From positions 7,485 to 71,484 of the forward strand of contig JAXDMK010000167.1 of NCBI GenBank assembly GCA_034666105.1: 64,000 nucleotides of DNA, read 5' to 3'. Under the pieces are notes generated by a model. The model did not search any database. It was given only the letters and a program-made list of their open reading frames with translations, and was not told where the DNA came from. The DNA is from JAXDMK01 sp034666105 (GTDB lineage: Bacteria; Actinomycetota; Acidimicrobiia; Acidimicrobiales; AC-14). This document shows positions 52,095 through 60,688 of this stretch, one piece after another. Made by a program: the position numbers and the translations under genes. Position 1 is the stretch's first letter, and each line of letters begins with the position of its first letter.

Positions 52095-53237
52095 ATGGAA
52101 TCGGACCGGGACGTCGACCGCACGGCCCCGCCGCGACCCCGCCTCCACCGGGTGGCGCACGCCCGCCTGGTAGCCGGCCCGCCCCCCGCCGACGACCGGA
52201 TCTTCTACCAGAACATCTGGTTCCGGGGCCACAACAGCCCCCAGGTGGAGGGCCTGATCACCCGCCTGGCCCGGGTCGACTGCTACCTGGCCATGTGCTC
52301 CGCCCGCAAGCTGCCCCGGGCCGTCCAGTACCGGGCCTACCGGGCCCTCGGGGGCGTCCGCCACCGGGTCGTGGTGGGGGCCGCCGGCCGGCGGTACCAC
52401 TGGATGCTGGCCCACGGACCGGACCAGATCCCCTACTTCCCGGGACGGGTGGTGGCCCAGCTCGACGATCCCAGCTTCTCGCCCGAGGAGGCGGCGCTGG
52501 TGTCGCGTCCCAATGTGGCCGTCTGCGTGCTGACCGCCGACTCGGCCGTGCGCCGGTTCCAGGAGCTCGGCGTCCCCGGCCCCTTCTACGTGCTTCCCCT
52601 CGGGGCGGAGACGGAGACCCTCACCGAGGCGGCCGTGGGCCGCGTCCGCCGCCGGCACCGCCCCGAGGCCCAGGACGACGCCCAGGTGGTCGTCGGTTAT
52701 ATCGCCTCCACCCTCCGCCTCACCGGCGACCGCCACGCCGACAACCCCCTCCACAACGTCGATCACCTGCTCGAGCTGTGGGACGCCATCCACGCCCGGG
52801 TGCCGGCGGCCCGCCTGTGGCTGGTGGGCGAGACCAGCGAGCGCCTCCGGCAACGGGTCGAGGGCCGGCCCGACATCGTCCTGTTCGGCGCCATCCCCCG
52901 GGACCACTCCCTCGCCTACGTGGCCAACTTCGACATCGCCCTCTACCCGAGGACGGCCGACCAGGGGGTGCGGGCGTCGAAGGTGGCCGAGTACATGGCC
53001 GCGGGCGTGCCCACCGTGTCCTACGACTACAGGGTGGTCGACGACCTGCGGGAGGCGGGCGCGGGGCTGTTGGCCAAGACGCCGGCCGAGTTCGTGGCCG
53101 CGGTGGAGCGCCTGGCCGTCGACCCCGCCGAACGGCGCCGGCTGGGCGACGCCGCCCGGCGGGCGGGCGAGGAGCGGGACTGGCGGGTGCTCGTCCCCCG
53201 GTTCGAGCGGGACGTGCTCGACGTCTATCTGGCCTGA
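52095..53237 (+). CDS. GT4-like glycosyltransferase
   Basis: 380 aa. The N-terminal part has RIFYQNIWFRGHNSPQVEGL and a Tyr/His-rich middle. The C-terminal lobe has VVVGYIASTLRLTGDRHADN, RLWLVGETSERL and ALYPRTADQGVRASKVAEYM, with KVAEYMAAGVPTVSYDY as donor-site region. The GT4 call rests on this C-terminal half; the N-terminal lobe is less typical. ATG at 52095 follows a short leader. It is convergent with the GT2 gene, overlapping by 13 bases. Confidence 0.8.
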   Translation: MESDRDVDRTAPPRPRLHRVAHARLVAGPPPADDRIFYQNIWFRGHNSPQVEGLITRLARVDCYLAMCSARKLPRAVQYRAYRALGGVRHRVVVGAAGRRYHWMLAHGPDQIPYFPGRVVAQLDDPSFSPEEAALVSRPNVAVCVLTADSAVRRFQELGVPGPFYVLPLGAETETLTEAAVGRVRRRHRPEAQDDAQVVVGYIASTLRLTGDRHADNPLHNVDHLLELWDAIHARVPAARLWLVGETSERLRQRVEGRPDIVLFGAIPRDHSLAYVANFDIALYPRTADQGVRASKVAEYMAAGVPTVSYDYRVVDDLREAGAGLLAKTPAEFVAAVERLAVDPAERRRLGDAARRAGEERDWRVLVPRFERDVLDVYLA

Positions 53238-54070
53238 GCCCGCTTCGCCCGCACGATGTCGCGGCCCACGGTCGAGGCCCACCGCGCCGCCCCCCACCAG
53301 CCGGCGTGCTTGCGGACGAAGCGGGCCCGGGCCACGAGGATGCGGTACCCGGTGCGCCGGTCCGACCACATGGTGGCGGTGGAAGTCGCCCCGACGTGGA
53401 GGGCCCAGGCCTTCTCCAGGGCGACGACCCGTCCGCCGGCCTCCCACACCCGGAAGCACAGGTCCTCGTCCTCCCCGTACATGAAGAAGCGCTCGTCGAA
53501 GCGGAGGTCGGTGTGGCCGGGCATGAGGAGCATCACCGCTCCCGCCACGTAGGGCGCCGGCCGCCAGTCGTCGCCGCTCACCGCGGGCGGCGCCCACCGC
53601 AGGGGCGGTGCGAACGACGTCTTGCGGCTGACCTCCGCCCCGCCGGCGTCGTGGAGCCGGGGGGCGACGATCCACCCCCCGGCCGCGGCACCCACCTCGA
53701 GCATGGCCGCCAGGGTGTCCGGGGGCAGGACCACGTCCTGGTTGAGGACGAGCACCGCCGGCGTGCGGGCCCGGGCCGCGCCGACGTTGGCCGCGGTGCC
53801 GAAGCCGGCGTTAGCCGCCATGTCGACGACGGTGACCCGGGGGTCGGTCAGCCGGGCCCGGAGGTCGTCACCGACGCCCTCGTTGTCGACCACGACCACC
53901 TCCGCCACCAGCTCGCTGGCCAGGCAGGACTCCACGCACCGGGCGACGTGCTCCCCGCCCCGGAAATGGACGATCACGGCGGTGACGGGGCCGGGCGGGC
54001 TCACCGGAGTCGAGGTCGGGCGCTCGGGGCGCTCGGGGCGCGGGGCCGGGGCTGCACGGTGGCCGCCCAT
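53225..54070 (-). CDS. GT2 glycosyltransferase, rhamnosyltransferase-like
   Basis: 281 aa. The GT-A domain has VTAVIVHFRGGEHVARCVES, ANAGFGTAANVGAARARTPA, VLVLNQDVVLPPDT (the DxD-like site is NQD) and FFMYGEDEDLCFRVWEAG. It resembles rhamnosyltransferases that extend O-antigens. ATG at 54070 is preferred because GGGGGGAG lies just before it; TTG at 54097 is the alternative. A related domain forms the second half of the protein at 6460-8307. Confidence 0.87.
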   Translation of the reverse strand: MGGHRAAPAPRPERPERPTSTPVSPPGPVTAVIVHFRGGEHVARCVESCLASELVAEVVVVDNEGVGDDLRARLTDPRVTVVDMAANAGFGTAANVGAARARTPAVLVLNQDVVLPPDTLAAMLEVGAAAGGWIVAPRLHDAGGAEVSRKTSFAPPLRWAPPAVSGDDWRPAPYVAGAVMLLMPGHTDLRFDERFFMYGEDEDLCFRVWEAGGRVVALEKAWALHVGATSTATMWSDRRTGYRILVARARFVRKHAGWWGAARWASTVGRDIVRAKRAQAR

Positions 54071-54126
54071 CTTGCTCCCCCCGACCTCGGTCGGCAACCG
54101 ACGCCGGCGACGCGGTGGACGACCGG

Positions 54127-54924
54127 CTACCGCCGCCGCTCTCCGGCGAGCGCGTCGATACGGCGGAGGTCCTCGTCGTCGAGGGCGAAGCGGAAGACGT
54201 CGAAGTTGGCCGCGATCCGCTCGGGCGTGGCCGACTTGGGGATGACCACCACCCCGTGGTCGACGTGCCAGCGAATCACCACCTGGGCGGGGGTCACGCG
54301 GTGGCGCCGGGCGACCTCGGCCAGCACCGGGTGGCGCAGGTCGGTGGTCTTGAACGGGCTGTAGCCCTCCAGGACTACGCCCCGCCGGCGATGTTCCTCC
54401 AGGTCAACGGGGTCGTAGAGGGCCGGGCCCCACTTGATCTGGTTCACCTGGGGAGCCTCGCCGGTGGCCCGCACCAGCTCGTCCAGCTGGGCGACGGAGT
54501 AGTTGCTGACGCCGACGGCCCGGGCCAGGCCTTCGTCGCGGAGATCCAGGAGCCGTTTCCACACCGCCAGCCCGTCTCTCTCGGGCGGCGGCCAGTGGAC
54601 GAGCCAGAGATCGACGAAGTCCATGTCCAACGCCCGCAGGCTGCGCTCGAGCGTGCGCCGCTCCCTCCCGGCATCGGTCGGAGGCAGCTTGGTCGTCACG
54701 AACACGGCTTCCCGGCGAAGGCCGCTGTCGCGCACGGCCCGGCCGACGTCGGCCTCGTTGCGGTACATCGTCGCCGTGTCGACGTGGCGGTAGCCGACCT
54801 CGAGGGCGGAGCGGACCGCTCGATAGCACTGGGAGCCGGTCATCTGCCACGTCCCGAAGCCGACCAGGGGCAGCGCGCCCCCGCTCGGGAGATCGACGGT
54901 CGGTTGCTCGGCCCCTATCGCCAT
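54127..54924 (-). CDS. Aldo/keto reductase
   Basis: 265 aa, normal for the family. The catalytic tetrad is visible: Asp and Tyr in HVDTATMYRNE, Lys in VFVTTKLPP and His in WLVHWPPP. NADPH-binding residues lie in VVIPKSATPERIAANFDVF. It reduces an aldehyde or ketone, substrate unknown. ATG at 54924 is the start, 54 bases upstream of the GT2 gene's start region on the same strand. No specific link to the glycan pathway is evident. Confidence 0.92.
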   Translation of the reverse strand: MAIGAEQPTVDLPSGGALPLVGFGTWQMTGSQCYRAVRSALEVGYRHVDTATMYRNEADVGRAVRDSGLRREAVFVTTKLPPTDAGRERRTLERSLRALDMDFVDLWLVHWPPPERDGLAVWKRLLDLRDEGLARAVGVSNYSVAQLDELVRATGEAPQVNQIKWGPALYDPVDLEEHRRRGVVLEGYSPFKTTDLRHPVLAEVARRHRVTPAQVVIRWHVDHGVVVIPKSATPERIAANFDVFRFALDDEDLRRIDALAGERRR

Positions 54925-55120
54925 GCCGGTTCCATTCCACCCCCGCGCCCGGTTGACACGACTTCCTCGCCCGGACGCCTGCTGGCCGCACGAAAACGGG
55001 TGGTGGAAACACCCCCACAGGAGACGTACTGGCGCCCTTGGCCCCCCCATCGTCAGCTGTCAGATTGACCGGGAGGTTTGGGACGGGTCTCGGGATCCGG
55101 TGAAAAAGGGAGACGGAACG

Positions 55121-55789
55121 ATGAAAAACGCAGGAAACGGGACCCGGCGCTGGCGGTTGGCTCTGGGAGTGGTCGTCGGCGTGGGAACACTGGGCGCGGC
55201 CGGAGTCGCCGTCGCCAGCGTCCCCGGACAGGGTGGCGTGATCAACGGCTGCTACGCCAGCAACAACGGCTCACTACGGCTGGTCGACAGCGACGCCGGG
55301 GACACCTGCAAGAACAAAGAGACCGCGATCCAGTGGAACCAGACCGGTCTCCCGGGCCCCGTCGGACCCCAGGGCCCCGCCGGCCCCGCCGGCGCCACCG
55401 GCCCCGCCGGCCCCGCCGGGCCGCAGGGTCCCGCCGGTCCGACCGGTCCCACCGGTGCCACCGGGGCCCAAGGCCCGGCCGGTCCCGCCGGTCAGGGAGG
55501 AGCCACCGGCTACGAGGTGGTGCGGACGAGCGGTCTCAGCAGCACCGTCGACTCCAAGTCGCAGGTGGCCACCTGCCCCGCGGGCAAGAAGGCGGTGGGC
55601 GGGGGCGGTTCCACCAGCTTCGACACGGGCATCAGCGGCGTCGCCGACCGCGTCGCCATCCACCGCTCCACTCCGTTCACCAGTATCAGCCAGGACGACG
55701 CCTGGGTGGTCCAGGCGGTCGAGACTTCACCCGACAACATCACCACGTGGACCCTGAGCGCGTGGGCGGTCTGCCTCTCGGTCTCGTAG
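55121..55789 (+). CDS. Secreted collagen-like protein
   Basis: 222 aa. A signal peptide lies at about 1-33 (WRLALGVVVGVGTLGAAGVA). A short domain GVINGCYASNNGSLRLVDS to IQWNQTG matches the prefix that usually precedes collagen-like stretches in actinobacteria. Residues about 76-126 are 17 Gly-x-y triplets rich in GPA, GPQ and GPT. The C-terminal globular domain has two Cys (VATCPAGKKAVGGGG and AVCLSVS). It probably forms surface trimers. ATG at 55121 has GGGAG eight bases upstream. Confidence 0.87.
   Translation: MKNAGNGTRRWRLALGVVVGVGTLGAAGVAVASVPGQGGVINGCYASNNGSLRLVDSDAGDTCKNKETAIQWNQTGLPGPVGPQGPAGPAGATGPAGPAGPQGPAGPTGPTGATGAQGPAGPAGQGGATGYEVVRTSGLSSTVDSKSQVATCPAGKKAVGGGGSTSFDTGISGVADRVAIHRSTPFTSISQDDAWVVQAVETSPDNITTWTLSAWAVCLSVS
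55348..55500 (+). repeat. Collagen-like coding repeat
   Basis: Nine-base periodic GC-rich sequence encoding 17 Gly-x-y triplets in the collagen-like protein. Slippage could vary its length. Confidence 0.8.
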
Positions 55790-55895
55790 CCGATCCACAC
55801 CAGCCGCGGGCCAGGGCACTGCTGGGCGATACCAGCAGGGCCCTGGCGGCGCGTTCGGGGACGGGCGGAGCCAGCCTCGGAACGGGGGCAGGCGC

Positions 55896-55901
55896 TAGCC
55901 T
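55896..55901 (+). promoter_or_regulatory. -10-like element before the KdsD-like gene
   Basis: TAGCCT ends seven bases before the ATG at 55909, consistent with a leaderless message. No clear -35 box. Confidence 0.4.
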
Positions 55902-55908
55902 CTCTCCG

Positions 55909-56886
55909 ATGGACAGCGCGCCCCCGTCCGGTGCCGACCTGGTCCGCGTGCTGGCCCAAGCCCTCCTCGACGCCGCCGACCGGCTCGACCAGGACACGTT
56001 TGCCGGCGCCGTCGACCTGCTCTCGGGCGTCGAGGGGCGGGTGGTGCTCTCGGGGGCGGGGACCTCGGGCATGATCGCCCGCAAGATCGCGGCCACGCTC
56101 ACCAGCACGGGCACCGCCGCCCTCTTCCTCCACCCCTCCGACGCCCTCCACGGCGGCCTGGGCATCGTGACCGGCGACGACGTGGCGGTCCTGGTGAGCA
56201 ACAGCGGTGAGACCGACGAGCTCCTCGTCCTCCTCCCCTACCTCGAGCACCGCAAGATCCCGGTCATCGCCATCGTCGGCAATCTCAACTCGACCCTCGC
56301 CTCCCGCTCGGCGGTGGCCCTCGACGCCTTCGCCGCCCGCGAGGCGTGCCCCCTGAACCTGGCTCCCACGTCGAGCACGGCGGTGGCCCTGGCCGTCGGC
56401 GACGCCCTGGCCATGTCGGTCATGGAAGTCAAGCACCTCACGCCCGAGCAGTTCGCCTTCAACCACCCCTCCGGCCGCCTCGGCAAGCGCCTCACCCTGC
56501 GGGTGAGCGACGTCATGCGCCGGGGCGACGACCGGCCCCGGGTGGGCACCTCCACCCCCTGGCTCGACCTGGTCGCCTCCGTGAGCCACGGCGGCCTGGG
56601 CGCGGTCACGGTGGAGGACCCCCGGAGCAACCTCCTCGGCATCGTCACCGACGGCGACGTGCGGCGGGCGGTGGCGGCCACCTCCCCCGAAGGGCTCCAC
56701 GCCCTGACCGCGGGCGACGTCATGACGGCCGGGCCGGTGTCGGTCCTGCCCGGCTCCCTCGCCTACGACGCCCTCCAGCTCATGGAGAACCGGCCTTCGC
56801 AGATCAGCGTGCTGCCCGTCGTCGACGAGCTCGGACACTGCGTCGGGGTGGTCCGCCTCCACGACCTCGTGCGGAGCGGCATCTGA
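55909..56886 (+). CDS. kdsD: Arabinose-5-phosphate isomerase-like protein (KdsD/KpsF family)
   Basis: 325 aa. An SIS domain (about 40-180) is followed by two CBS domains (about 205-325, starting VSDVMRRGDD and ALTAGDVMTAG). Family marks are RKIAATLTSTGTAALFLHP, LHGGLGIVTGDDVAVLVSNS, GETDELL and FAFNHPSGRLGKRL, which keep the Glu and His sites. The loop that is GxGKSG in E. coli KdsD reads GAGTSG here, so its active-site Lys is Thr. Activity may therefore be altered, or another residue may stand in. It would make arabinose-5-phosphate for KdsA. ATG at 55909 appears leaderless. Confidence 0.87.
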   Translation: MDSAPPSGADLVRVLAQALLDAADRLDQDTFAGAVDLLSGVEGRVVLSGAGTSGMIARKIAATLTSTGTAALFLHPSDALHGGLGIVTGDDVAVLVSNSGETDELLVLLPYLEHRKIPVIAIVGNLNSTLASRSAVALDAFAAREACPLNLAPTSSTAVALAVGDALAMSVMEVKHLTPEQFAFNHPSGRLGKRLTLRVSDVMRRGDDRPRVGTSTPWLDLVASVSHGGLGAVTVEDPRSNLLGIVTDGDVRRAVAATSPEGLHALTAGDVMTAGPVSVLPGSLAYDALQLMENRPSQISVLPVVDELGHCVGVVRLHDLVRSGI

Positions 56887-56905
56887 CGCCTGGCTGGGGG
56901 CCGCC

Positions 56906-58456
56906 GTGATCGAGCTCACCGAGTGGTTCGCCAACGCCTCTCTCCCGGCCCGGCCGTGGCTCGTCCTCGGCAAGGGACCCACCTTCGACCGCCGGGACCG
57001 CTTCGACCTCACCGCCTACAACCGCCTCTCGCTCAACCACGTCGTCAACGAGGTCGACGTCGACGTGGCCCACATCATCGACGTCGACGTGGTCGGCGCC
57101 TGCGCCGAGGGCCTGCGCAACCGCTGCCGGTGGCTGCTCATGCCCCGCCACCCGCACCTGCGGTCGACCCTGTGCGACCGGTCGCTGGAGGACTGGTTCG
57201 GCGAGTACCCGGTGCTGGAGGAGCTCGACCGGGAGGGCCGCCTGGTCTGGTACAACCTCTCGGGCACCCCTGTCCACGGCCGGTCGCCGGTCATCGGGGC
57301 CAAGCGCTTCAGCGCCGAGGCCGCCCTCAACCTGCTGGGGGTGCTGGGCGTGCGCCAGGTGCGGTCGCTCGGCATCGACGGCGGCCGCGCCTACGGCGCC
57401 CCCTTCCGGCACCTGGCCGACGAGACGATGCTGGCCAACGGGGCCAACTCCTTCGACGACCAGTTCGAGCGGCTGGCGGTGATCGTGGCCGAGCACGGCA
57501 TCGACTACCAGCCCCTGGTGGAGCCGTTGCGGATCTTCGTCGGCACCGACGAGTCCCAGGTGGTGGCCCACCGGGTGCTCGAGTACTCGATCCGCAAGTC
57601 GGCCAGCATCCCGGTCGAGGTGACACCGACGCTGGGCTGGCCCCACCCGATGCCGCGCGATCCGGAGAACAAGCCCCGCACCACGTTCTCCTTCTGCCGG
57701 TTCATGATCCCCGAGCGCGGCGGCTACCGGGGCCGGGCCCTCTACCTCGACGCCGACATGGTGGTCTTCGGCGATGTGGCCGAGCTGGCCGACGTGCCTT
57801 TCGACGACCATGCGGTGCTCTGCAGCGCCCCCCCGCCCACCGGCTCCTGGGACGGCCGGGGCTCCACCTACCTGGGCCCCCGCAGCGTGGCCGTCATGCT
57901 CCTCGACTGCGACCGGCTGCCGTGGAAGATCGACGACATCGTGGCCGGCCTCGACGAGCACCGCTACACCTACTCCGAGCTGCTCTCCGACGTGTGCGTG
58001 GTCCCGCCGGCCGAGATCGCCGACACCATCCCGCCCGAGTGGAACGAGCTGGAGCGCTTCGAGCCGGGGCGCACCAAGCTGCTCCACTACACCGTCGTCC
58101 CCACCCAGCCCTGGAAGAACGACGACAACCCCCTCGCCGAGCTGTGGATGGGCTGGTACCGGGAGGCGGTGGAGGCGGGAGCGGTCCCCCCCGAGGAGGT
58201 CGAGGCACTCGTCCGGGCGGGACACGTCAAGCCCTCGCTCACCGCGGCACTACGGTCGGCACCGTCGCGGCGGTCGGTGCTCACCGGCGCCTCGCTCGAC
58301 CTGGCGACCGCCCGCCGTCGGGTCGCCGACCTGGAAGCCCGCCTGGCGAGGATGGAAGAGTCGTGGCCGTGGAGGATCGGGAGCTCGATCGTGCGGACGG
58401 CCCGCCTGCCGCGGGACCTGGCCCGGAAGGGCCGCTCCCGCCTGACCCGGCGGTGA
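56906..58456 (+). CDS. Two-domain protein: DUF115-like N-terminus and GT8-like glycosyltransferase
   Basis: 516 aa. Residues about 1-205 (PWLVLGKGPTFDRRDRFDLT, YNRLSLNHVV, VDVAHIIDVDVV) faintly resemble the DUF115/MAF family; this is a weak match. Residues about 208-420 look like GT8: IFVGTDESQVVAHRVLEYSI, ALYLDADMVVFGDVAELADV with the DxD metal site, and WNELERFEPGRTKLLHYT. The C-terminus has a helical, coiled-coil-like stretch (TARRRVADLEARLARMEES). It probably transfers a sugar in the cytoplasm. GTG at 56906 is the start and its end overlaps Wzm by GTGA. Confidence 0.78.
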   Translation: MIELTEWFANASLPARPWLVLGKGPTFDRRDRFDLTAYNRLSLNHVVNEVDVDVAHIIDVDVVGACAEGLRNRCRWLLMPRHPHLRSTLCDRSLEDWFGEYPVLEELDREGRLVWYNLSGTPVHGRSPVIGAKRFSAEAALNLLGVLGVRQVRSLGIDGGRAYGAPFRHLADETMLANGANSFDDQFERLAVIVAEHGIDYQPLVEPLRIFVGTDESQVVAHRVLEYSIRKSASIPVEVTPTLGWPHPMPRDPENKPRTTFSFCRFMIPERGGYRGRALYLDADMVVFGDVAELADVPFDDHAVLCSAPPPTGSWDGRGSTYLGPRSVAVMLLDCDRLPWKIDDIVAGLDEHRYTYSELLSDVCVVPPAEIADTIPPEWNELERFEPGRTKLLHYTVVPTQPWKNDDNPLAELWMGWYREAVEAGAVPPEEVEALVRAGHVKPSLTAALRSAPSRRSVLTGASLDLATARRRVADLEARLARMEESWPWRIGSSIVRTARLPRDLARKGRSRLTRR

Positions 58457-59343
58457 CCGACCAGGTCCCGAGCGGCCCGACGGTCGGCGGCCCGACGGTC
58501 GGCGGCCCCGCGCCCGGCCCCCAGCGCCCCCTGCTGGTCATCGAGCAGGGCAGCACGCCCCTGGGCCAGTACCTGCGCGACCTCTTCCACTACGGCGACC
58601 TCATCCGGGTGATGGCGGTGCGCGATTTGAAGCTGCGCTACCGCCAGACGGCCCTGGGCGCCCTCTGGGTGGTCGTCCAGCCCGTGCTCTCGGCCGCCAT
58701 CCTCGGCTTCGTGTTCGGCCGGGTGGCCAAGCTGTCCACCGACGGGGTCCCCATCTTCCTGTTCGCCTACGCCGGGATGGTGAGCTGGAACGCCTTCAAC
58801 CAAACCGTCACCCGCACGACCAGCTCCCTACTGGCCAACGCCGCCCTGGTGTCGAAGATCTTCTTCCCCCGGCTCATCCTGCCCCTGGCCAGCACCGCCG
58901 GCGTCGTCATCGACTTCGTCATCTCGCTCGTCGTCCTGCTCGGCATCCTCGTCGCCACCGGTCGGACCCCGGGGGTCGCGGTGCTCCTGCTGCCGGTGTG
59001 GCTGGCGTTGCTGCTGCTCTGCTCCATGGGCCTGGGCACGCTGGCCGCGTCGCTGTCGGTGCGCTACCGCGACCTGGCCCAGATCACGCCCGTCCTGCTC
59101 CAGCTCCTCCTCTACGCCAGCCCGGTGGCGTACGCGGTGTCAGCCGTGCCCGACCGGTACCTCACCCTCTACTACCTCAATCCCCTGGTCGCCCTGCTGG
59201 AAGGCTTCCGCTGGTCGCTCCTGGGCACGAGCCTGCCGGCCGCGTCCCGGCTGATTCCCTCGGTCGTCTTCTCGGTGGTGCTCTTCGTGGCCGGCATGGT
59301 CACGCTGGAGAAGAAGGAGAGGGGGTTCGCCGATGTCATCTGA
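58453..59343 (+). CDS. wzm: Polysaccharide ABC-2 transporter permease (Wzm-like)
   Basis: 296 aa with six membrane segments. The amphipathic gate region reads VMAVRDLKLRYRQTALGALW, typical of Wzm/TagG-type permeases. An N-terminal Gly/Pro-rich tail contains a short duplication. It pairs with the ATPase gene that overlaps it by 11 bases and exports lipid-linked polymer. GTG at 58453 overlaps the upstream stop (GTGA). It is a separate export route from the ABC-WbsX protein at 3464. Confidence 0.92.
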   Translation: MTDQVPSGPTVGGPTVGGPAPGPQRPLLVIEQGSTPLGQYLRDLFHYGDLIRVMAVRDLKLRYRQTALGALWVVVQPVLSAAILGFVFGRVAKLSTDGVPIFLFAYAGMVSWNAFNQTVTRTTSSLLANAALVSKIFFPRLILPLASTAGVVIDFVISLVVLLGILVATGRTPGVAVLLLPVWLALLLLCSMGLGTLAASLSVRYRDLAQITPVLLQLLLYASPVAYAVSAVPDRYLTLYYLNPLVALLEGFRWSLLGTSLPAASRLIPSVVFSVVLFVAGMVTLEKKERGFADVI

Positions 59344-60688
59344 GACGCCGCTGGCGGTGTCGATCCAGGGGATCGGCAAGACCTACTCCATCGCCACCGC
59401 CACCGACCGGCCCGACCTGTTCGTGGATGTCCTCCGCCGGCGCCTGCGGCGGCCGCTGGCGCGGACCCCCCGTCACGACTTCCACGCCCTCGAGGACATC
59501 ACCGCCGACATCCACCAGGGCGAGGCGGTCGGCGTCATCGGCCGCAACGGCGCCGGCAAGAGCACCCTGCTGAAGATCCTGAGCCGGGTCACCGAGCCCA
59601 GCGCGGGACGGGTCGAGCTCTACGGTCGGGTCGGCAGCCTGCTGGAGGTGGGCACCGGCTTCCACCCGGAGCTGACGGGGCGGGAGAACATCTTCCTCAA
59701 CGGCGCCATCCTGGGGATGAAGCGGGGCCAGATCAAGCGGGCCTTCGACTCGATCGTCGACTTCGCCCAGATCGACGAGTTCCTCGACACGCCGGTCAAG
59801 CGCTACAGCAGCGGGATGTACGTCCGGCTCGCCTTCGCGGTGGCGGCCCATCTCGACCCCGAGATCCTGGTCGTCGACGAGGTGCTGGCCGTCGGCGACG
59901 CCGAGTTCCAGCGGCGGTGCCTGGGCAAGATGAACGAGGTCGCGTCCCAGGAGGGCCGCACCGTGCTGTTCGTGAGCCACAACATGGCGGCCGTCGCCTT
60001 CTTCTGCCGCCGGGTGCTCTTCCTGGAGGAGGGTCGGGTCGTCTTCGACGGCGACACCGCCGAGGGGATCCAGCGGTACCTGGCCCGGTCGGGCGACATC
60101 CCCGACGACCATTCCGGGGTCTTCGACCTCACCGAGCGGCCCCGGCCGGCGGGGGTCGCCCGACCGGCCATCACCCGCGTCGAGATCCGCGCCGAGGACG
60201 GCACCCTCACCAACCGCATCCCGATGGGGAGCGGGCTGTCGGTGACGGTCGACGTGGAGGGACTGCGGGTCCCCCGCCAGTTCGTGGCCGTCAGCCTCAC
60301 CACCGAGACCGACCTCTGCCTGGTCCAGGTCAACACCAACATGAAGCCGCTCGAGGTCTTCGACCGCAACGCGGCCCAGACGTCGGTCACCCTCACCATC
60401 CCCTACCTCCCCCTCAACCCGGGCCGGTACTGGCTCGAGCTGCGGGTCAGCGAAGGAGGGGTCCTCGGGGTCAAGAGCCTGGTCGACAAGATCGAGCGGG
60501 CGGCCCCCATCGAGGTGGTGCCGGCCGACGTGTTCGGCACCGGTTTCCAGCCCCAGAGCGGCCGGTGGCGGGCGCTGTGCATCGTGAACCCGTCGTGGGA
60601 GGTCCGCAACGGCGCCGGCGTGGTCGCCGCCACCGCCCCCGTCGACGGGCCCCCCACCGAACCCCGCCGCACCGCCGAGGGCGGATGA
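59333..60688 (+). CDS. wzt: Polysaccharide ABC-2 transporter ATPase with C-terminal carbohydrate-binding domain (Wzt-like)
   Basis: 451 aa. The ATPase has Walker A VIGRNGAGKSTLLKILSRV, the family-typical GRVGSLLEVGTGFHPELTGR, signature YSSGMYVRLAFAVA and Walker B ILVVDEVLAVGD. From about residue 265 a second domain (RVEIRAEDGTLTNRIPMGSG, then VSLTTETDLCLVQV) is a Wzt_C-type domain. In known Wzt proteins this part recognises the modified end of the finished polymer before export. ATG at 59333 lies inside the wzm end. Confidence 0.93.
   Translation: MSSETPLAVSIQGIGKTYSIATATDRPDLFVDVLRRRLRRPLARTPRHDFHALEDITADIHQGEAVGVIGRNGAGKSTLLKILSRVTEPSAGRVELYGRVGSLLEVGTGFHPELTGRENIFLNGAILGMKRGQIKRAFDSIVDFAQIDEFLDTPVKRYSSGMYVRLAFAVAAHLDPEILVVDEVLAVGDAEFQRRCLGKMNEVASQEGRTVLFVSHNMAAVAFFCRRVLFLEEGRVVFDGDTAEGIQRYLARSGDIPDDHSGVFDLTERPRPAGVARPAITRVEIRAEDGTLTNRIPMGSGLSVTVDVEGLRVPRQFVAVSLTTETDLCLVQVNTNMKPLEVFDRNAAQTSVTLTIPYLPLNPGRYWLELRVSEGGVLGVKSLVDKIERAAPIEVVPADVFGTGFQPQSGRWRALCIVNPSWEVRNGAGVVAATAPVDGPPTEPRRTAEGG

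Noticed and set aside
58483..58512. Duplicated CCGACGGTCGGCGGC in the wzm N-terminus
   Set aside because: It is a short in-frame duplication in a disordered Gly/Pro-rich tail, not a site or element.
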